In this document: positions 43,795-57,200 of the stretch, one piece after another
Position numbering within the stretch: position 1 is the first letter of the stretch
How the letters are laid out: each line of letters begins with the position of its first letter
NCBI GenBank assembly: GCA_030998225.1
Contig: JAPYXD010000741.1
Coordinates: 1,364,001-1,428,000, forward strand
Source: Diplolepis rosae
Taxonomy: Eukaryota > Arthropoda > Insecta > Hymenoptera > Diplolepididae
Direction: 5' to 3'
Length of the DNA: 64,000 bases
Translations under genes and position numbers: made by a program
The notes under the pieces: model-generated
The model's input: only the letters and a program-made list of their open reading frames with translations
Databases searched by the model: none
Told to the model about the DNA's origin: nothing

Positions 43795-46700
43795 AACCGA
43801 AAATCTAACTAAATTTGTATGTAATTTAACAGTAAAATTCGCGCGTATAAATTTGCAATATTTTGTAACCAATGGTAGGCGCGAAATTCGAATTATCTTG
43901 GAAGGAATACTAAGCGGAGGTTCTCGCACATAAATTGAGCGCTTCGCGGCTTATTTTTGAGAAGTCATATTCATTGTTTATCGGTATGGCTGAATATAAG
44001 ACCTTTTCAGGCCGAAAAGGTAAAGGAATTTGGTATATTTTGGATTGATACGACCGAATATAATACATTTTTTACCAGAAAAATAACTGGATTTTGTATA
44101 TATTATTAATGTAAAATTTCGCGTGCGTAAACTTACATGTGTGCAAAAAGTGTGTAATGTGTGAATATTTTGTAAACGATGGCACGCGCTAATTTTTAAT
44201 TATCTTGGAGATTGTATTAGATGGCGGTTCTCGCGTATGAGTTGAACGCTTAGCGGCTTAGTTTTTCGATCTCACATTCATAGCTTATCGATAAAGCTGA
44301 ATATGAGACATTTTCAGGCCGAAAAGAACATGAATTTGGTATGAGTTTTAAATTAATATTAATTTCGCGTGCATAAATATAATGTGTGCAAGGATAAGCG
44401 TGTAACGTATTTTATGTTCTTATAACCAATTCCAAGGCGCGAATCTTTCAGAGTCTACATTAAGCGACGGTTCTCGCGTGTGAGTTTAGCGCTTAGCGGC
44501 TTATTTTTGTGATATAATTTTCATAGCGTATCAATGTAGCTGACTAAAAGCTATTTGCAGGCCGAAAATATAATTGCAATATGTATGTATTTTTTAAAAG
44601 TAAAATTAGCGTGTAAGTAAGATCGGCCGCGTATTTTTAAAAAACTCCGAGAGTTTCTTAAGCGCAAGTTTAGCAATTATGCGAAGAACGTTTAGCAGAA
44701 AAGTTATGTTATATTATTAAGGCGTCGATAAGCTATTTTGTAATTCAGAAGACACGTATAATGTATCCAATATTCCGCATGTTATTAAAACATGTTCTCA
44801 CATGTGTGATGAGCGCTTAGCGGCTTGTTATTACGTAATAGTATCTATTTTGGATTGGTGCGACCGAATATAATACATTTTTTACCAGAAAAAATAACTG
44901 GATTTGTATATATTATTAATGTAAAATTTCGCGTGTGTAAACTTACAGTATTAGACGGCGGTTCTTGCGTATTAGTTGCGCGCTTAGCGGCTTATTTTTT
45001 CGATCTCATATTCATAGTTTATCGATAAAGCCGATTATAAGACATTTTCAGGCCGAAAAGATAAATGAATTTGGTATGAGTTTTAAATTAATAAAATTAA
45101 TTTCGAGTGTATAATTATAATGTGTGCAAGGATAAGCGTGTAATGTATTTTATGTTCTTATAACCAATTCCAAGGCGCGAATTTTTCGGCGATTGTATTA
45201 AGCGACGGTTCTCGCGTGTGAGTTTAGCGCTTAGCGGCTTATTTTTGTGATTTAATTTTCATAGCGTATCAATGTAGCTGATTAAAAGCTATTTGCAGGC
45301 CGAAAATATAATTGCAATATGTGTGCATTTTTTTAAAAGTAAAATTAGCGTGTAAGTAAGGTCGGCCACGTATTTTTGAAATCTCGGAGAGTTTCTTAAG
45401 CGCAAGTTTAGCAATTATGCGAAGAACGTTTAGCAGAAAAGTTATGTTATATTATTAAGGCGTCGATAAGCTATTTTGTAATTCAGAAGACACGTATAAT
45501 GTATCCAATATTCCGCATGTTATTGAAACCTGTTCTCACATGTGTGATGAGTGCTTAGCGGCTTGTTATTACGTAATAGTATCTATTTTGGATTGGTGCG
45601 ACCGAATATAATACATTTTTTACCACAAAAAATAACTGGATTTTGTATATATTATTAATGTAAAATTTCGCATGTGTAAGCTTACAGTATTAGACGGCGG
45701 TTCTCGCGTAGTAGTTGAACGCTTAGCGGCTTATTTTTGCGATATCATATTCATATCTTATCGATATCATATTCATAGCTTATCGATAGACCTGAAAATA
45801 ATACATATTCCAGGACGAGAATGTAAATGAATTTGGTATGGGTTATAAAATAACAAAATAAATCTCACGTGCACAATAATAATGTATGCAGGGATAAGCG
45901 TGTAACGTATTTTAGGATCTTATAAACAATTCCAAGGCGCGAATCTTTCAGAGACTATATTAAGCGACGGTTCTCGCGTGTTAGTTTAGCGCTTAGCGGC
46001 TTATTTTTTCATAGCGTATCAATTCCGCTCGACTAAAAGCTATTTGCAGGCCGAAAATATAATTGCAATATGTATGTATTTTTTGAAAAAATTAGCGTGT
46101 AAGTAAGGTCGGCCGCGTATTTTTAAAAATCTCGGAGAGTTTCTTAAGCGCAAGTTTAGCAATTATGCGAAGAACGTTTAGCATAAAAGTTATGTTATAT
46201 TATTAACGCGTCGATAAGCTATTTTGTAATTCAGAAGACACGTATAATATATCCATTGTTCAGCATGTTATTAAAACATGTTCTCACATATGAGATGAGC
46301 GCTTAGCGGCTTGTTTTTACGTAATAGTATCTATTGTTCAGCATGTTATTAAAACATGTTTTCACATATGAGATGAGCGCATAGCGGCTTGTTATTACGT
46401 AATAGTATCTATTTTGGATTGATGCGACCGAATATAATACATTTTTTACCAGAAAATAACTGGATTTTGTATATATTATTAATGAAAAATTTCGCGTGTG
46501 TAAACTTACAGTATTAGACTGCGGTTCTCGCATATTAGTTGAACGCTTAGCGGCTTATTTTTTCAATATCATATTCATAGCTTATCGATAGAGCTGAATA
46601 TAAGATATATTCCAGGCCGAGAATGTAGATGAATTTGGTATGAATTATAAAATAACAAAATAAATCTCACGTGCACAATAATAATGTATGCAGGGATAAG

Positions 46701-49700
46701 CGTGTAACGTATTTTAGGTTCTTATAACCAATTCCAAGGCGCGAGTCTTTCAGAGACTATATTAAGCGACGGTTCTCGCGTGTGAGTTTAGCGCTTAGCG
46801 GCTTATTTTTGTGATATCATTTTTCATAGCGTATCAATGCAGCTGATTAAAAGCTGTTCGCAGGCCGAAAATATAATTGCAATATGTATGTATTTTTTAA
46901 AAGTAAAATTAGCGTGTACGTAAGGTCGGCCGCGTATTTTTAAAAAACTCGGAGAGTTTCTTAAGCGCAAGTTTAGCAATTATGCGAAGAACGTTTAGCA
47001 TAAAAGTTATGTTATATTATTAACGCGTCGATAAGCTATTTTGTAATTCAGAAGACACGTATAATATATCCATTGTTCAGCATGTTATTAAAACATGTTC
47101 TCACATATGAGATGAGCGCTTAGCGGCTTGTTTTTACGTAATAGTATCTATTGTTCAGCATGTTATTAAAACATGTTTTCACATATGAGATGAGCGCATA
47201 GCGGCTTGTTATTACGTAATAGTATCTATTTTGGATTGATGCGACCGAATATAATACATTTTTTACCAGAAAAATAACTGGATTTTGTATATATTATTAA
47301 TGAAAAATTTCGCGTGTGTAAACTTACAGTATTAGACTGCGGTTCTCGCATATTAGTTGAACGCTTAGCGGCTTATTTTTTCAATATCATATTCAAAGCT
47401 TATCGATAGAACTGAATATAAGATATATTCCAGGCCGAGAATGTAGATGAATTTGGTATGAGTTATAAAATAACAAAATAAATCTCACGTGCACAATAAT
47501 AATGTATGCAGGGTTAAGCGTGTAACGTATTTTAGGTTCTTATAACCAATTCCAAGGCGCGAATCTTTCAGAGACTATATTAAGCGACGGTTCTCGCGTG
47601 TGAGTTTAGCGCTTAGCGGCTTATTTTTGTGATATCATTTTTCATAGCGTATCAATGTAGCTGACTAAAAGCTATTTGCAGGCCGAAAATATAATTGCAA
47701 TATGTATGTATTTTTTAAAAGTAAAATTAGCGTGTAAGTAAGATCGGCCGAGTATTTTTAAAAAACTCGGAGAGTTTCTTAAGCGCAAGTTTAGCAATTA
47801 TGCGAAGAACGTTTAGCATAAAAGTTATGTTATATTATTAACGCGTCGATAAGCTATTTTGTAATTCAGAAGACACGTATAATATATCCATTGTTCAGCA
47901 TGTTATTAAAACATGTTCTCACATATGAGATGAGCGCTTAGCGGCTTGTTTTTACGTAATAGTATCTATTGTTCAGCATGTTATTAAAACATGTTTTCAC
48001 ATATGAGATGAGCGCATAGCGGCTTGTTATTACGTAATAGTATCTATTTTGGATTGATGCGACCGAATATAATACATTTTTTACCAGAAAAATAACTGGA
48101 TTTTGTATATATTATTAATGTAAAATTCCGCGTGTGTAAACTTACATGTGTGCAAAAAGTGTGTAATGTGTGCAATATTTTGTAAACGATGGCACGCGCT
48201 AATTTTTAATTATCTTGGAGATTGTATTAGACGGCGGTTGTCGCGTATGAGTTGAACGCTTAGCGGCTTATTTTTTGATCTCATATTCATAGCTTATCGA
48301 TAAAGCTGATAATGAGACATTTTCAGGACGAAAAGATAAATGAATTTGATATGAGTTTTAAATTAATAAAATTAATTTCGCGTGCATAAATATAATGTGT
48401 GCAAGAATAAGCGTGTAACGTATTTTATGTTCTTATAACCAATTTCAAGGCGCGAATATTTCGGAGATTATATTAAGCGACGGTTCTCGCGTGTTAGCGG
48501 CTTGTTATTACGTAATAGTATCTATTTTGGACTGGTGCGACCGCATATAATACATTTTTTACCTGAAAAAATAACTGGATTTTGTATATATTATTAATGT
48601 AAAATTTCGCGTGTGTAAACTTACAGTATTAGACTGCGGTTCTCGCGTATTAGTTGAACGCTTAGCTGCTTATTTTTTCGATATCATATTCATAGCTTAT
48701 CGATATCATATTCATAGCTTATCGATAGAGCTGAATATAAGATATATTCCAGGCCGAGAATGTAAATGAATTTGGTATGAGTTATAAAATAAGTGCAAAA
48801 TAATAATGTATGCATGGATAAGCGTGTAACGTATTTTAGGTTCTTATAACCAATTCCAAGGCGGGAATCTTTCAGAGACTATATTAAGCGACGGTTCTCG
48901 CGCGTGAGTTTAGCGCTTAGCGGCTTATTTTTTCATAGCGTATCAATGCAGCTGACTAAAAGCTATTTGCAGGCCGAAAATATAATTGCAATATGTATGT
49001 ATTTTTTGAAAAAATTAGCGTGTAAGTAAGGTCGGCCGCGTATTTTTAAAAATCTCGGAGAGTTTCTTAAGCGCAAGTTTAGCAATTATGCGAAGAACGT
49101 TTAGCATAAAAGTTATGTTATATTATTAACGCGTCGATAAGCTATTTTGTAATTCAGAAGACACGTATAATATATCCATTGTTCAGCATGTTATTAAAAC
49201 ATGTTCTCACATATGAGATGAGCGCTTAGCGGCTTGTTTTTACGTAATAGTATCTATTGTTCAGCATGTTATTAAAACATGTTTTCACATATACATCCAA
49301 TATTCCGCATGTTATTAAAACATGTTCTCACATATGTAATGAGCGCTTAGCGGCTTGTTATTACGTAATAGTATCTATTTTGGATTGGTGCGTCCGAATA
49401 TAATACATTTTTTACCAAGAAAAATAACTGGATTTTATATATATTATTAATGTAATAATTTCGCGTGTGCAAACTTACTGTATTCGACGGCGGTTCTCGC
49501 GTATCAGTTGAACGCTTAGCGGCTTATTTTTGCGATATCATATTCATATCTTATCGATATCATATTCATAGCTTATCGATAGAGCTGAATATAAGATATA
49601 TTCCAGGCCGAGAATGTAAATGAATTTGGTATGAGTTATAAAATAACAAAATAAATCTCACGTGCACAATAATAATGTATGCAGGGATAAGCGTGTAACG

Positions 49701-51180
49701 TATTTTAGGTTCTTATAACCAATTCCAAGGCGCGAATCTTTCAGAGACTATATTAAGCGACGGTTCTCGCGTGTTATTTTAGCGCTTAGCGGCTTATTTT
49801 TTCATAGCGTATCAATTCCGTTCGACTAAAAGCTATTCGCAGGCCGAAAATATAATTGCAATATGTATGTATTTTTTAAAAGTAAAATTAGCGTGTAAGT
49901 AAGGTCGGCCGCGTATTTTTAAAAATCTCGGAGAGTTTCTTAAGCGCAAGTTTAGCAATTATGCGAAGAACGTTTAGCATAAAAGTTATGTTATATTATT
50001 AACGCGTCGATAAGCTATTTTGTAATTCAGAAGACACGTATAATATATCCATTGTTCAGCATGTTATTAAAACATGTTCTCACATATGAGATGAGCGCTT
50101 AGCGGCTTGTTTTTACGTAATAGTATCAATTGTTCAGCATGTTATTAAAACATGTTTTCACATATACATCCAATATTCCGCATGTTATTAAAACATGTTC
50201 TCACATATGTAATGAGCGCTTAGCGGCTTGTTATTACGTAATAGTATCTATTTTGGATTGGTGCGACCGAATATAATACATTTTTTACCAAGAAAAATAA
50301 CTGGATTTTATATATATTATTAATGTAATAATTTCGCGTGTGCAAACTTACTGTATTCGACGGCGGTTCTCGCGTATCAGTTGAACGCTTAGCGGCTTAT
50401 TTTTGTGATCTCATATTCATAGGTTATCGATAAAGCCGAATATGAGACATTTTCAGGCCGGAAAGATAAATGAATTTAGTATGAGTTTTAAAATTAATAA
50501 AATTAATTTCCCGTGCATATTTATAATGTGTGCAAGGATAAGCGTGTAACGTATTTTAGGTTCTTAAAACCAATTCCAAGGCGCGAATCTTTCAGAGACT
50601 ATATTAAGCGACGGCAATCGCGTATGAGTTTATCTTTTAGTGGCTTGTTATGTGATATCATTTTCATTGCGTATCAATGCAGCTGAGTACAAGCTATTTT
50701 CAGGCTGAAAATATAAATGAAAAACGTATGCATTCATTCTTTGAGTTAAATTTTCGTGTAACTAAGGCCGGGCGCGTATTTTCAAAATTTCGGAAAGCTT
50801 CTTAAGCGCAAGGTTAACTATTTAGTAATTCAGAAACACGTATAATGTATTGATTATTCGGCATGTTATTACAACATGTTCTCACTTATAAGATGAGAGT
50901 TTGGCGACATCTCATTGCGCTATAATAACCATTCTATTTTTGACCAGAAAAAATAAAATTGATTTTGTATATATTATTAATGTAAAATTTCGCGTGTGTG
51001 AACTTACATGTGTGCAAAAATAAGTGTGTAATATGTGCAATATTTTGTAACCAGTTTTAGGCGCGAATTTTAAATTATCTTTGAGATTATATTAGGCGGT
51101 GGTTATCACGTGTGAGTTGAGCGCTTAGTGGTTTATTTTTACGATGTCATATCCATTGCGTATCAATGCATCTGAGGTAA
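43795..51180 (-). repeat. Left-arm satellite, ~820-bp higher-order units
   Basis: A 7.4-kb array. A TTGGATTG.TGCGACCGAATA block recurs at about 44040, 44853, 45589, 46414, 47228, 48050, 48526, 49379 and 50253, i.e. mostly every 740-870 bp. Within each unit are about three diverged subunits, each with GGTTCTCGCG, (G)CGCTTAGCGGCTTA, a TATCGATA or CGTATCAAT block and CAGGCCGAAAA. GCGCTTAGCGGCTT occurs over twenty times. Ends: poly(T) at 43770-43793 and the fading units near 51180. ORFs here are incidental. Confidence 0.85.
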
Positions 51181-51333
51181 TAAATTTATGAAGTGGGTAA
51201 TCTTTGTAACAATTGAAAAATTAGTTAAGTAACCATAACCCTATTGAGCCTTCTTCATTGTTATAATGTGAATCCTTCATCTTTCTGGGTCGCCACGTGG
51301 TTAAACGTTATGGTGTGGCATGACCAGGGGATC

Positions 51334-51874
51334 CTATTTTTTTATGATAGGGTTGTAAAACTTCGAAAGATTCTCAATGTCGGTTCTGAGATTTACGGCT
51401 TCTCTTGTACCTGCAATGTGACACATTTCCAACAGCAATCTCTTTTTGTAATTGTATTCCTTGGATAAGATCTTGGTGCGATCGAAATCAAAGAAATGGT
51501 CTTTTTCTATCGTATGTTTTGTTAACGCGTTTTGTTTAGTGGGGGGTTCTCTAATATTATTTTTGTGTTCCTTTATCCGGGTTTGCAGAAACCGTTTTGT
51601 TTGCCCTATGTAAACGGCTTTGCAATTATTGTCTTTACATGGGATGCTATAGACGATATTGGAAAGCTGTTCTTTTTTTAAACGGTCTTTTGTTGGTTTA
51701 AATATCATTTTCAAACTTTTATGGTTTTTAAAAGCAATATTAATATTATAGTTGCCCAAAATTCTTGAAATTTTTTCGGATAGTCCTTCTATGTAAGGGA
51801 TGCAGATAAAGGGTTGAATATCTCTATCAGCGACTACTTGATTATTACCTAATAACGATTTACGTTCTAACATC
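51334..51874 (-). pseudogene. GIY-YIG endonuclease domain, left-arm truncated copy
   Basis: The minus-strand 180-codon ORF reads RKSLLGNNQVVADRD, VYSIPCKDNNCKAVYIGQTK and RTKILSKEYNYKKRLLLEMC, and is nearly identical to the right-arm domain. The clear internal difference is Ile for Asn in the CNPY stretch. It breaks off upstream at the palindrome junction and has no RT, so it is the C-terminal end only. Confidence 0.9.
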
Positions 51875-54117
51875 ACGTCATAATTTTCAGAAATCTATCC
51901 TAAACGTGGAAATTCGAGACCTTTGCACTTCTATCGGGAGATTGAGGAATTACATTTCACATCTAGAAAATAAAATTTACAATCTTTTCCCGGACCGCGT
52001 GTCACAAGATTTCTTCCAGTTTGAATCAATCAAAATAAATCGTTTTTTTCATGACTGCAAATTTAAGTGCAAAAACAAAATTGACAGGCTGATTAACTCT
52101 CTAGAATGCAATGGGAAGACTATTTCCAATAGTAATCTTAACCAAAAATGGTTCAAAAATCTATCTGGAACTCAAATTCCGGACAATGTCGCGAAAGTTG
52201 CTAGTTTGGGTATCAATTTCGGCTTAACTTTAGAAAACCGTGAAATCCCTACCTTTAACATAATCGCGGATATTGAATCTAACATCAATAAAATACCTGC
52301 TGAATTACAAGATGAGGCCCGTCTCAAAATAGTAAACTGCGTGAATAACTTCAAAAAGAGCGGTAGAAAACCAAAATCAAAACTTTTACAACCCTTCAAG
52401 GAAATCAAAGAGACAAAAAACTTCATTAAAAATAACCCGGATATAATATTTACCAAAGCTGATAAAGGTAATGTTACTGTTGCCCTAACGCGAAGTGATT
52501 ATAATGAAAAAGTCAAAAACCTCCTTGATGACGTGAGTACCTATGAAGTTAGAACAAATGATACGACCACCAAAATACAAAATAAGGTAAACACACTCGT
52601 CAAAAAATGGGAAAATAAGAAACTAATAAACAATCTCGTGGCAAAAGATTTAAGAACTTCTATCGCAGTTCCATCAAGATTCTATGGTCTGCCTAAAATT
52701 CACAAAGTGGGTCACCCTGTCAGACCCATTGTCTCCTATGTGGCCAGTCCTACGTACAATCTCGCTTCCTATTTTAGTAACGCCATCTCAAAAAATGTTA
52801 CACCTCCACAATCTAAAGTTATCAACAGCTTTGAATCACTGCAAAAACTTAGGAATATAACTATTCCTCACAATGTAGTTTTAGCTTTTTTGGACGTTGT
52901 ATCCCTCTTCACAAACGTTTCTAAAGTGGCAGCTGTATCTGCAGTAATAAGTAGATGGCAAGAAATTCAGCCAAAAGTAAAAATGCCATGGAAAGACTTT
53001 GAAGAAGGTCTACTTCTGTGTTTAAATAGCACAGACTTCAATTTTGATGGAATAACTTACTTCCAAAAACGTGGGTTACCCATGGGTTCTCTTTTTTCCC
53101 CAATCCTGGCTGATATAGTCATGGATGATCTAGAAAAAGAAAGGCTATCAAACCTTGGTTTCGAGCTACCTCTATACGTCCGCTACGTTGATGATATTTT
53201 AATTGCTGTGCCTAACACAGAGATTGACAATATTTTGCAATTTTTTAACACGAATAATTTCAACATTAAATTCACCCTAGAAGAAGAGATCGAACGGACT
53301 ATAAACTTCTCAGATATTTCTATTACAAGGAGACAGGAACAAAAATTCTCTCTCAATTGGTATAGAAAACCAACTTGGTCTGGTAGATACTTGAACTTTT
53401 TTTCCCACTACCCCTTGAGATAGACAAAAAAGTGTTGTCAATAACTTAGTAGACAGAGCTATTCTGCTGTCAGACAAGGAATTCCACAAAGACCATCTTA
53501 ACGAAATAAAAAATGTCCTCCAACAAAACTGTTATCCTCTAACTTTTGTACAGGAGATTGTTGATTTGAGAATTCAGACGTTAGAACGTAAATCGCTATT
53601 AGGTAATAACCAAGTAGTCGCTGATAGAGATATTCAACCCTTTATCTGCAACCCTTACATAGAAGGACTATCCGAAAAAATTTCAAGAATTTTGGGCAAC
53701 TATAATATTAATATTGCTTTTAAAAACCATAAAAGTTTGAAAATGATATTTAAACCAACAAAAGACCGTTTAAAAAAAGAACAGCTTTCCAATATCGTCT
53801 ATAGCATCCCATGTAAAGACAATAATTGCAAAGCCGTTTACATAGGGCAAACAAAACGGTTTCTGCAAACCCGGATAAAGGAACACAAAAATAATATTAG
53901 AGAACCCCCCACTAAACAAAACGCGTTAACAAAACATACGATAGAAAAAGACCATTTCTTTGATTTCGATCGCACCAAGATCTTATCCAAGGAATACAAT
54001 TACAAAAAGAGATTGCTGTTGGAAATGTGTCACATTGCAGGTACGAGAGAAGCCGTAAATCTCAGAACCGACATTGAGAATCTTTCGAAGTTTTACAACC
54101 CTATCATAAAAAAATAG
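51861..54117 (+). pseudogene. Penelope-like reverse transcriptase with GIY-YIG endonuclease
   Basis: The frame is open from the arm junction (no in-frame ATG at the start; 51906 is a GTG) to 53423, then resumes in the next frame to 54117. RT motifs in order: FTKADKGNVTVALTRSDY; FYGLPKIHKVGHPVRPIVS; VLAFLDVVSLFTNV; RGLPMGSLFSPILADIVMDD; YVRYVDDILIAV (catalytic Asp pair). The GIY-YIG part (53566-54117) has PCKDNNCKAVYIGQTKRFLQ and TRIKEHKNN. One single-base frame shift near 53418 separates RT and nuclease. The N-terminus is missing at the palindrome junction. The element class primes at a nick made by its GIY-YIG nuclease. One indel and a 5' truncation are the only visible damage. Confidence 0.9.
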
Positions 54118-54229
54118 GATCCCCTGGTCATGCCACACCATAACGTTTAACCACGTGGCGACCCAGAAAGATGAAGGATTCACATTATAACAATGAAGAA
54201 GGCTCAATAGGGTTATGGTTACTTAACTA

Positions 54230-57200
54230 ATTTTTCAATTGTTACAAAGATTACCCACTTCATAAATTTATTACCTCAGATGCATTGATACGCAATGGAT
54301 ATGACATCGTAAAAATAAACCACTAAGCGCTCAACTCACACGTGTTAAGCACCGCCTAATATAATCTCAAAGATAATTTAAAATTCGCGCCTAAAACTGG
54401 TTACAAAATATTGCACATATTACACACTTATTTTTGCACACATGTAAGTTCACCCACGCGAAATTTTACATTAATAATATATACAAAATCAATTTTATTT
54501 TTTCTGGTCAAAAATAGAATGGTTATTATAGCGCAATGAGATGTCGCCAAACTCTCATCTTATAAGTGAGAACATGTTGTAATAACATGCCGAATAATCA
54601 ATACATTATACGTGTTTCTGAATTACTAAATAGTTAACCTTGCGCTTAAGAAGCTTTCCGAAATTTTGAAAATACGCGCCCGGCCTTAGTTACACGAAAA
54701 TTTAACTCAAAGAATGAATGCATACGTTTTTCATTTATATTTTCAGCCTGAAAATAGCTTGTACTCAGCTGCATTGATACGCAATGAAAATGATATCACA
54801 TAACAAGCCACTAAACGATAAACTCATACGCGATTGCCGTCGTTTAATATAGTCTCTGAAAGATTCGCGCCTTGGAATTGGTTATAAGAACCTAAAATAC
54901 GTTACACGCTTATCCTTGCACACATTATAAATATGCACGGGAAATTAATTTTATTAATTTTAAAACTCATACTAAATTCATTTATCTTTCCGGCCTGAAA
55001 ATGTCTCATATTCGGCTTTATCGATAACCTATGAATATGAGATCACAAAAATAAGCCGCTAAGCGTTCAACTGATACGCGAGAACCGCCGTCGAATACAG
55101 TAAGTTTGCACACGCGAAATTATTACATTAATAATATATATAAAATCCAGTTATTTTTCTTGGTAAAAAATGTATTATATTCGGTCGCACTAATCCAAAA
55201 TAGATACTATTACGTAATAACAAGCCGCTAAGCGCTCATCACATATGTGAGAACATGTTTTAATAACATGCGGAATATTGGATGTATATGTGAAAACATG
55301 TTTTAATAACATGCTGAACAATTGATACTATTACGTAAAAACAAGCCGCTAAGCGCTCATCTCATATGTGAGAACATGTTTTAATAACATGCTGAAAAAT
55401 GGATATATTATACGTGTCTTCTGAATTACAAAATAGCTTATCGACGCCTTAATAATATAACATAACTTTTATGCTAAACGTTCTTCGCATAATTGCTAAA
55501 CTTGCGCTTAAGAAACTCTCCGAGATTTTTAAAAATACGCGGCCGACCTTACTTACACGCTAATTTTTTCAAAAAATACATACATATTGCAATTATATTT
55601 TCGGCCTGCAAATAGCTTTTAGTCAGCTGCATTGATACGCTATGAAAAAATAAGCCGCTAAGCGCTAAACTCACGCGCGAGAACCGTCGCTTAATATAGT
55701 CTCTGAAAGATTCCCGCCTTGGAATTGGTTATAAGAACCTAAAATACGTTACACGCTTATCCCTGCATACATTATTATTGTGCACGTGAGATTTATTTTG
55801 TTATTTTATAACTCATACCAAATTCATCTACATTCTCGGCCTGGAATATATCTTATATTCAGTTCTATCGATAAGCTTTGAATATGATATCGAAAAAATA
55901 AGCCGCTAAGCGTTCAACTAATACGCGAGAACCGCAGTCTAATACTGTAAGTTTACACACGCGAAATTTTACATTAATAATATATACAAAATCCAGTTAT
56001 TTTTCTGGTAAAAAATGTATTATATTCGGTCGCATCAATCCAAAATAGATACTATTACGTAATAACAAGCCGCTATGCGCTCATCTCATATGTGAAAACA
56101 TGTTTTAATAACATGCTGAACAATAGATACTATTACGTAAAAACAAGCCGCTAAGCGCTCATCTCATATGTGAGAACATGTTTTAATAACATGCTGAACA
56201 ATGGATATATTATACGTGTCTTCTGAATTACAAAATAGCTTATCGACGCGTTAATAATATAACATAACTTTTATGCTAAACGTTCTTCGCATAATTGCTA
56301 AACTTGCGCTTAAGAAACTCTCCGAGTTTTTTAAAAATACGCGGCCGACCTTACGTACACGCTAATTTTACTTTTAAAAAATACATACATATTGCAATTA
56401 TATTTTCGGCCTGCGAATAGCTTTTAGTCAGCTGCATTGATACGCTATGAAAAATGATATCACAAAAATAAGCCGCTAAGCGCTAAACTCACACGCGAGA
56501 ACCGTCGCTTAATATAGTCTCTGAAAGATTCGCGCCTTGGAATTGTTTATAAGATCCTAAAATACGTTACACGCTTATCCCTGCATACATTATTATTGTG
56601 CACGTGAGATTTATTTTGTTATTTTATAACCCATACCAAATTCATTTACATTCTCGTCCTGGAATATGTATTATTTTCAGGTCTATCGATAAGCTATGAA
56701 TATGATATCGATAAGATATGAATATGATATCGCAAAACATAATCCGCTAAGCGTTCAACTACTACGCGAGAACCGCCGTCTAATACTGTAAGCTTACACA
56801 TGCGAAATTTTACATTAATAATATATACAAAATCCAGTTATTTTTTGTGGTAAAAAATGTATTATATTCGGTCGCACCAATCCAAAATAGATACTATTAC
56901 GTAATAACAAGCCGCTAAGCACTCATCACACATGTGAGAACAGGTTTCAATAACATGCGGAATATTGGATACATTATACGTGTCTTCTGAATTACAAAAT
57001 AGCTTATCGACGCCTTAATAATATAACATAACTTTTCTGCTAAACGTTCTTCGCATAATTGCTAAACTTGCGCTTAAGAAACTCTCCGAGATTTCAAAAA
57101 TACGTGGCCGACCTTACTTACACGCTAATTTTACTTTTAAAAAAATGCACACATATTGCAATTATATTTTCGGCCTGCAAATAGCTTTTAGTCAGCTGCA

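Noticed and set aside
43795..51180. CRISPR-like array
   Set aside because: Units are hundreds of bases long, diverged, with no short repeat/unique spacer pattern and no cas genes; the context is eukaryotic.
51244..51468. ORF opposite the GIY-YIG gene, mirrored at 54207-53983
   Set aside because: Antisense shadow of the nuclease, duplicated by the palindrome.
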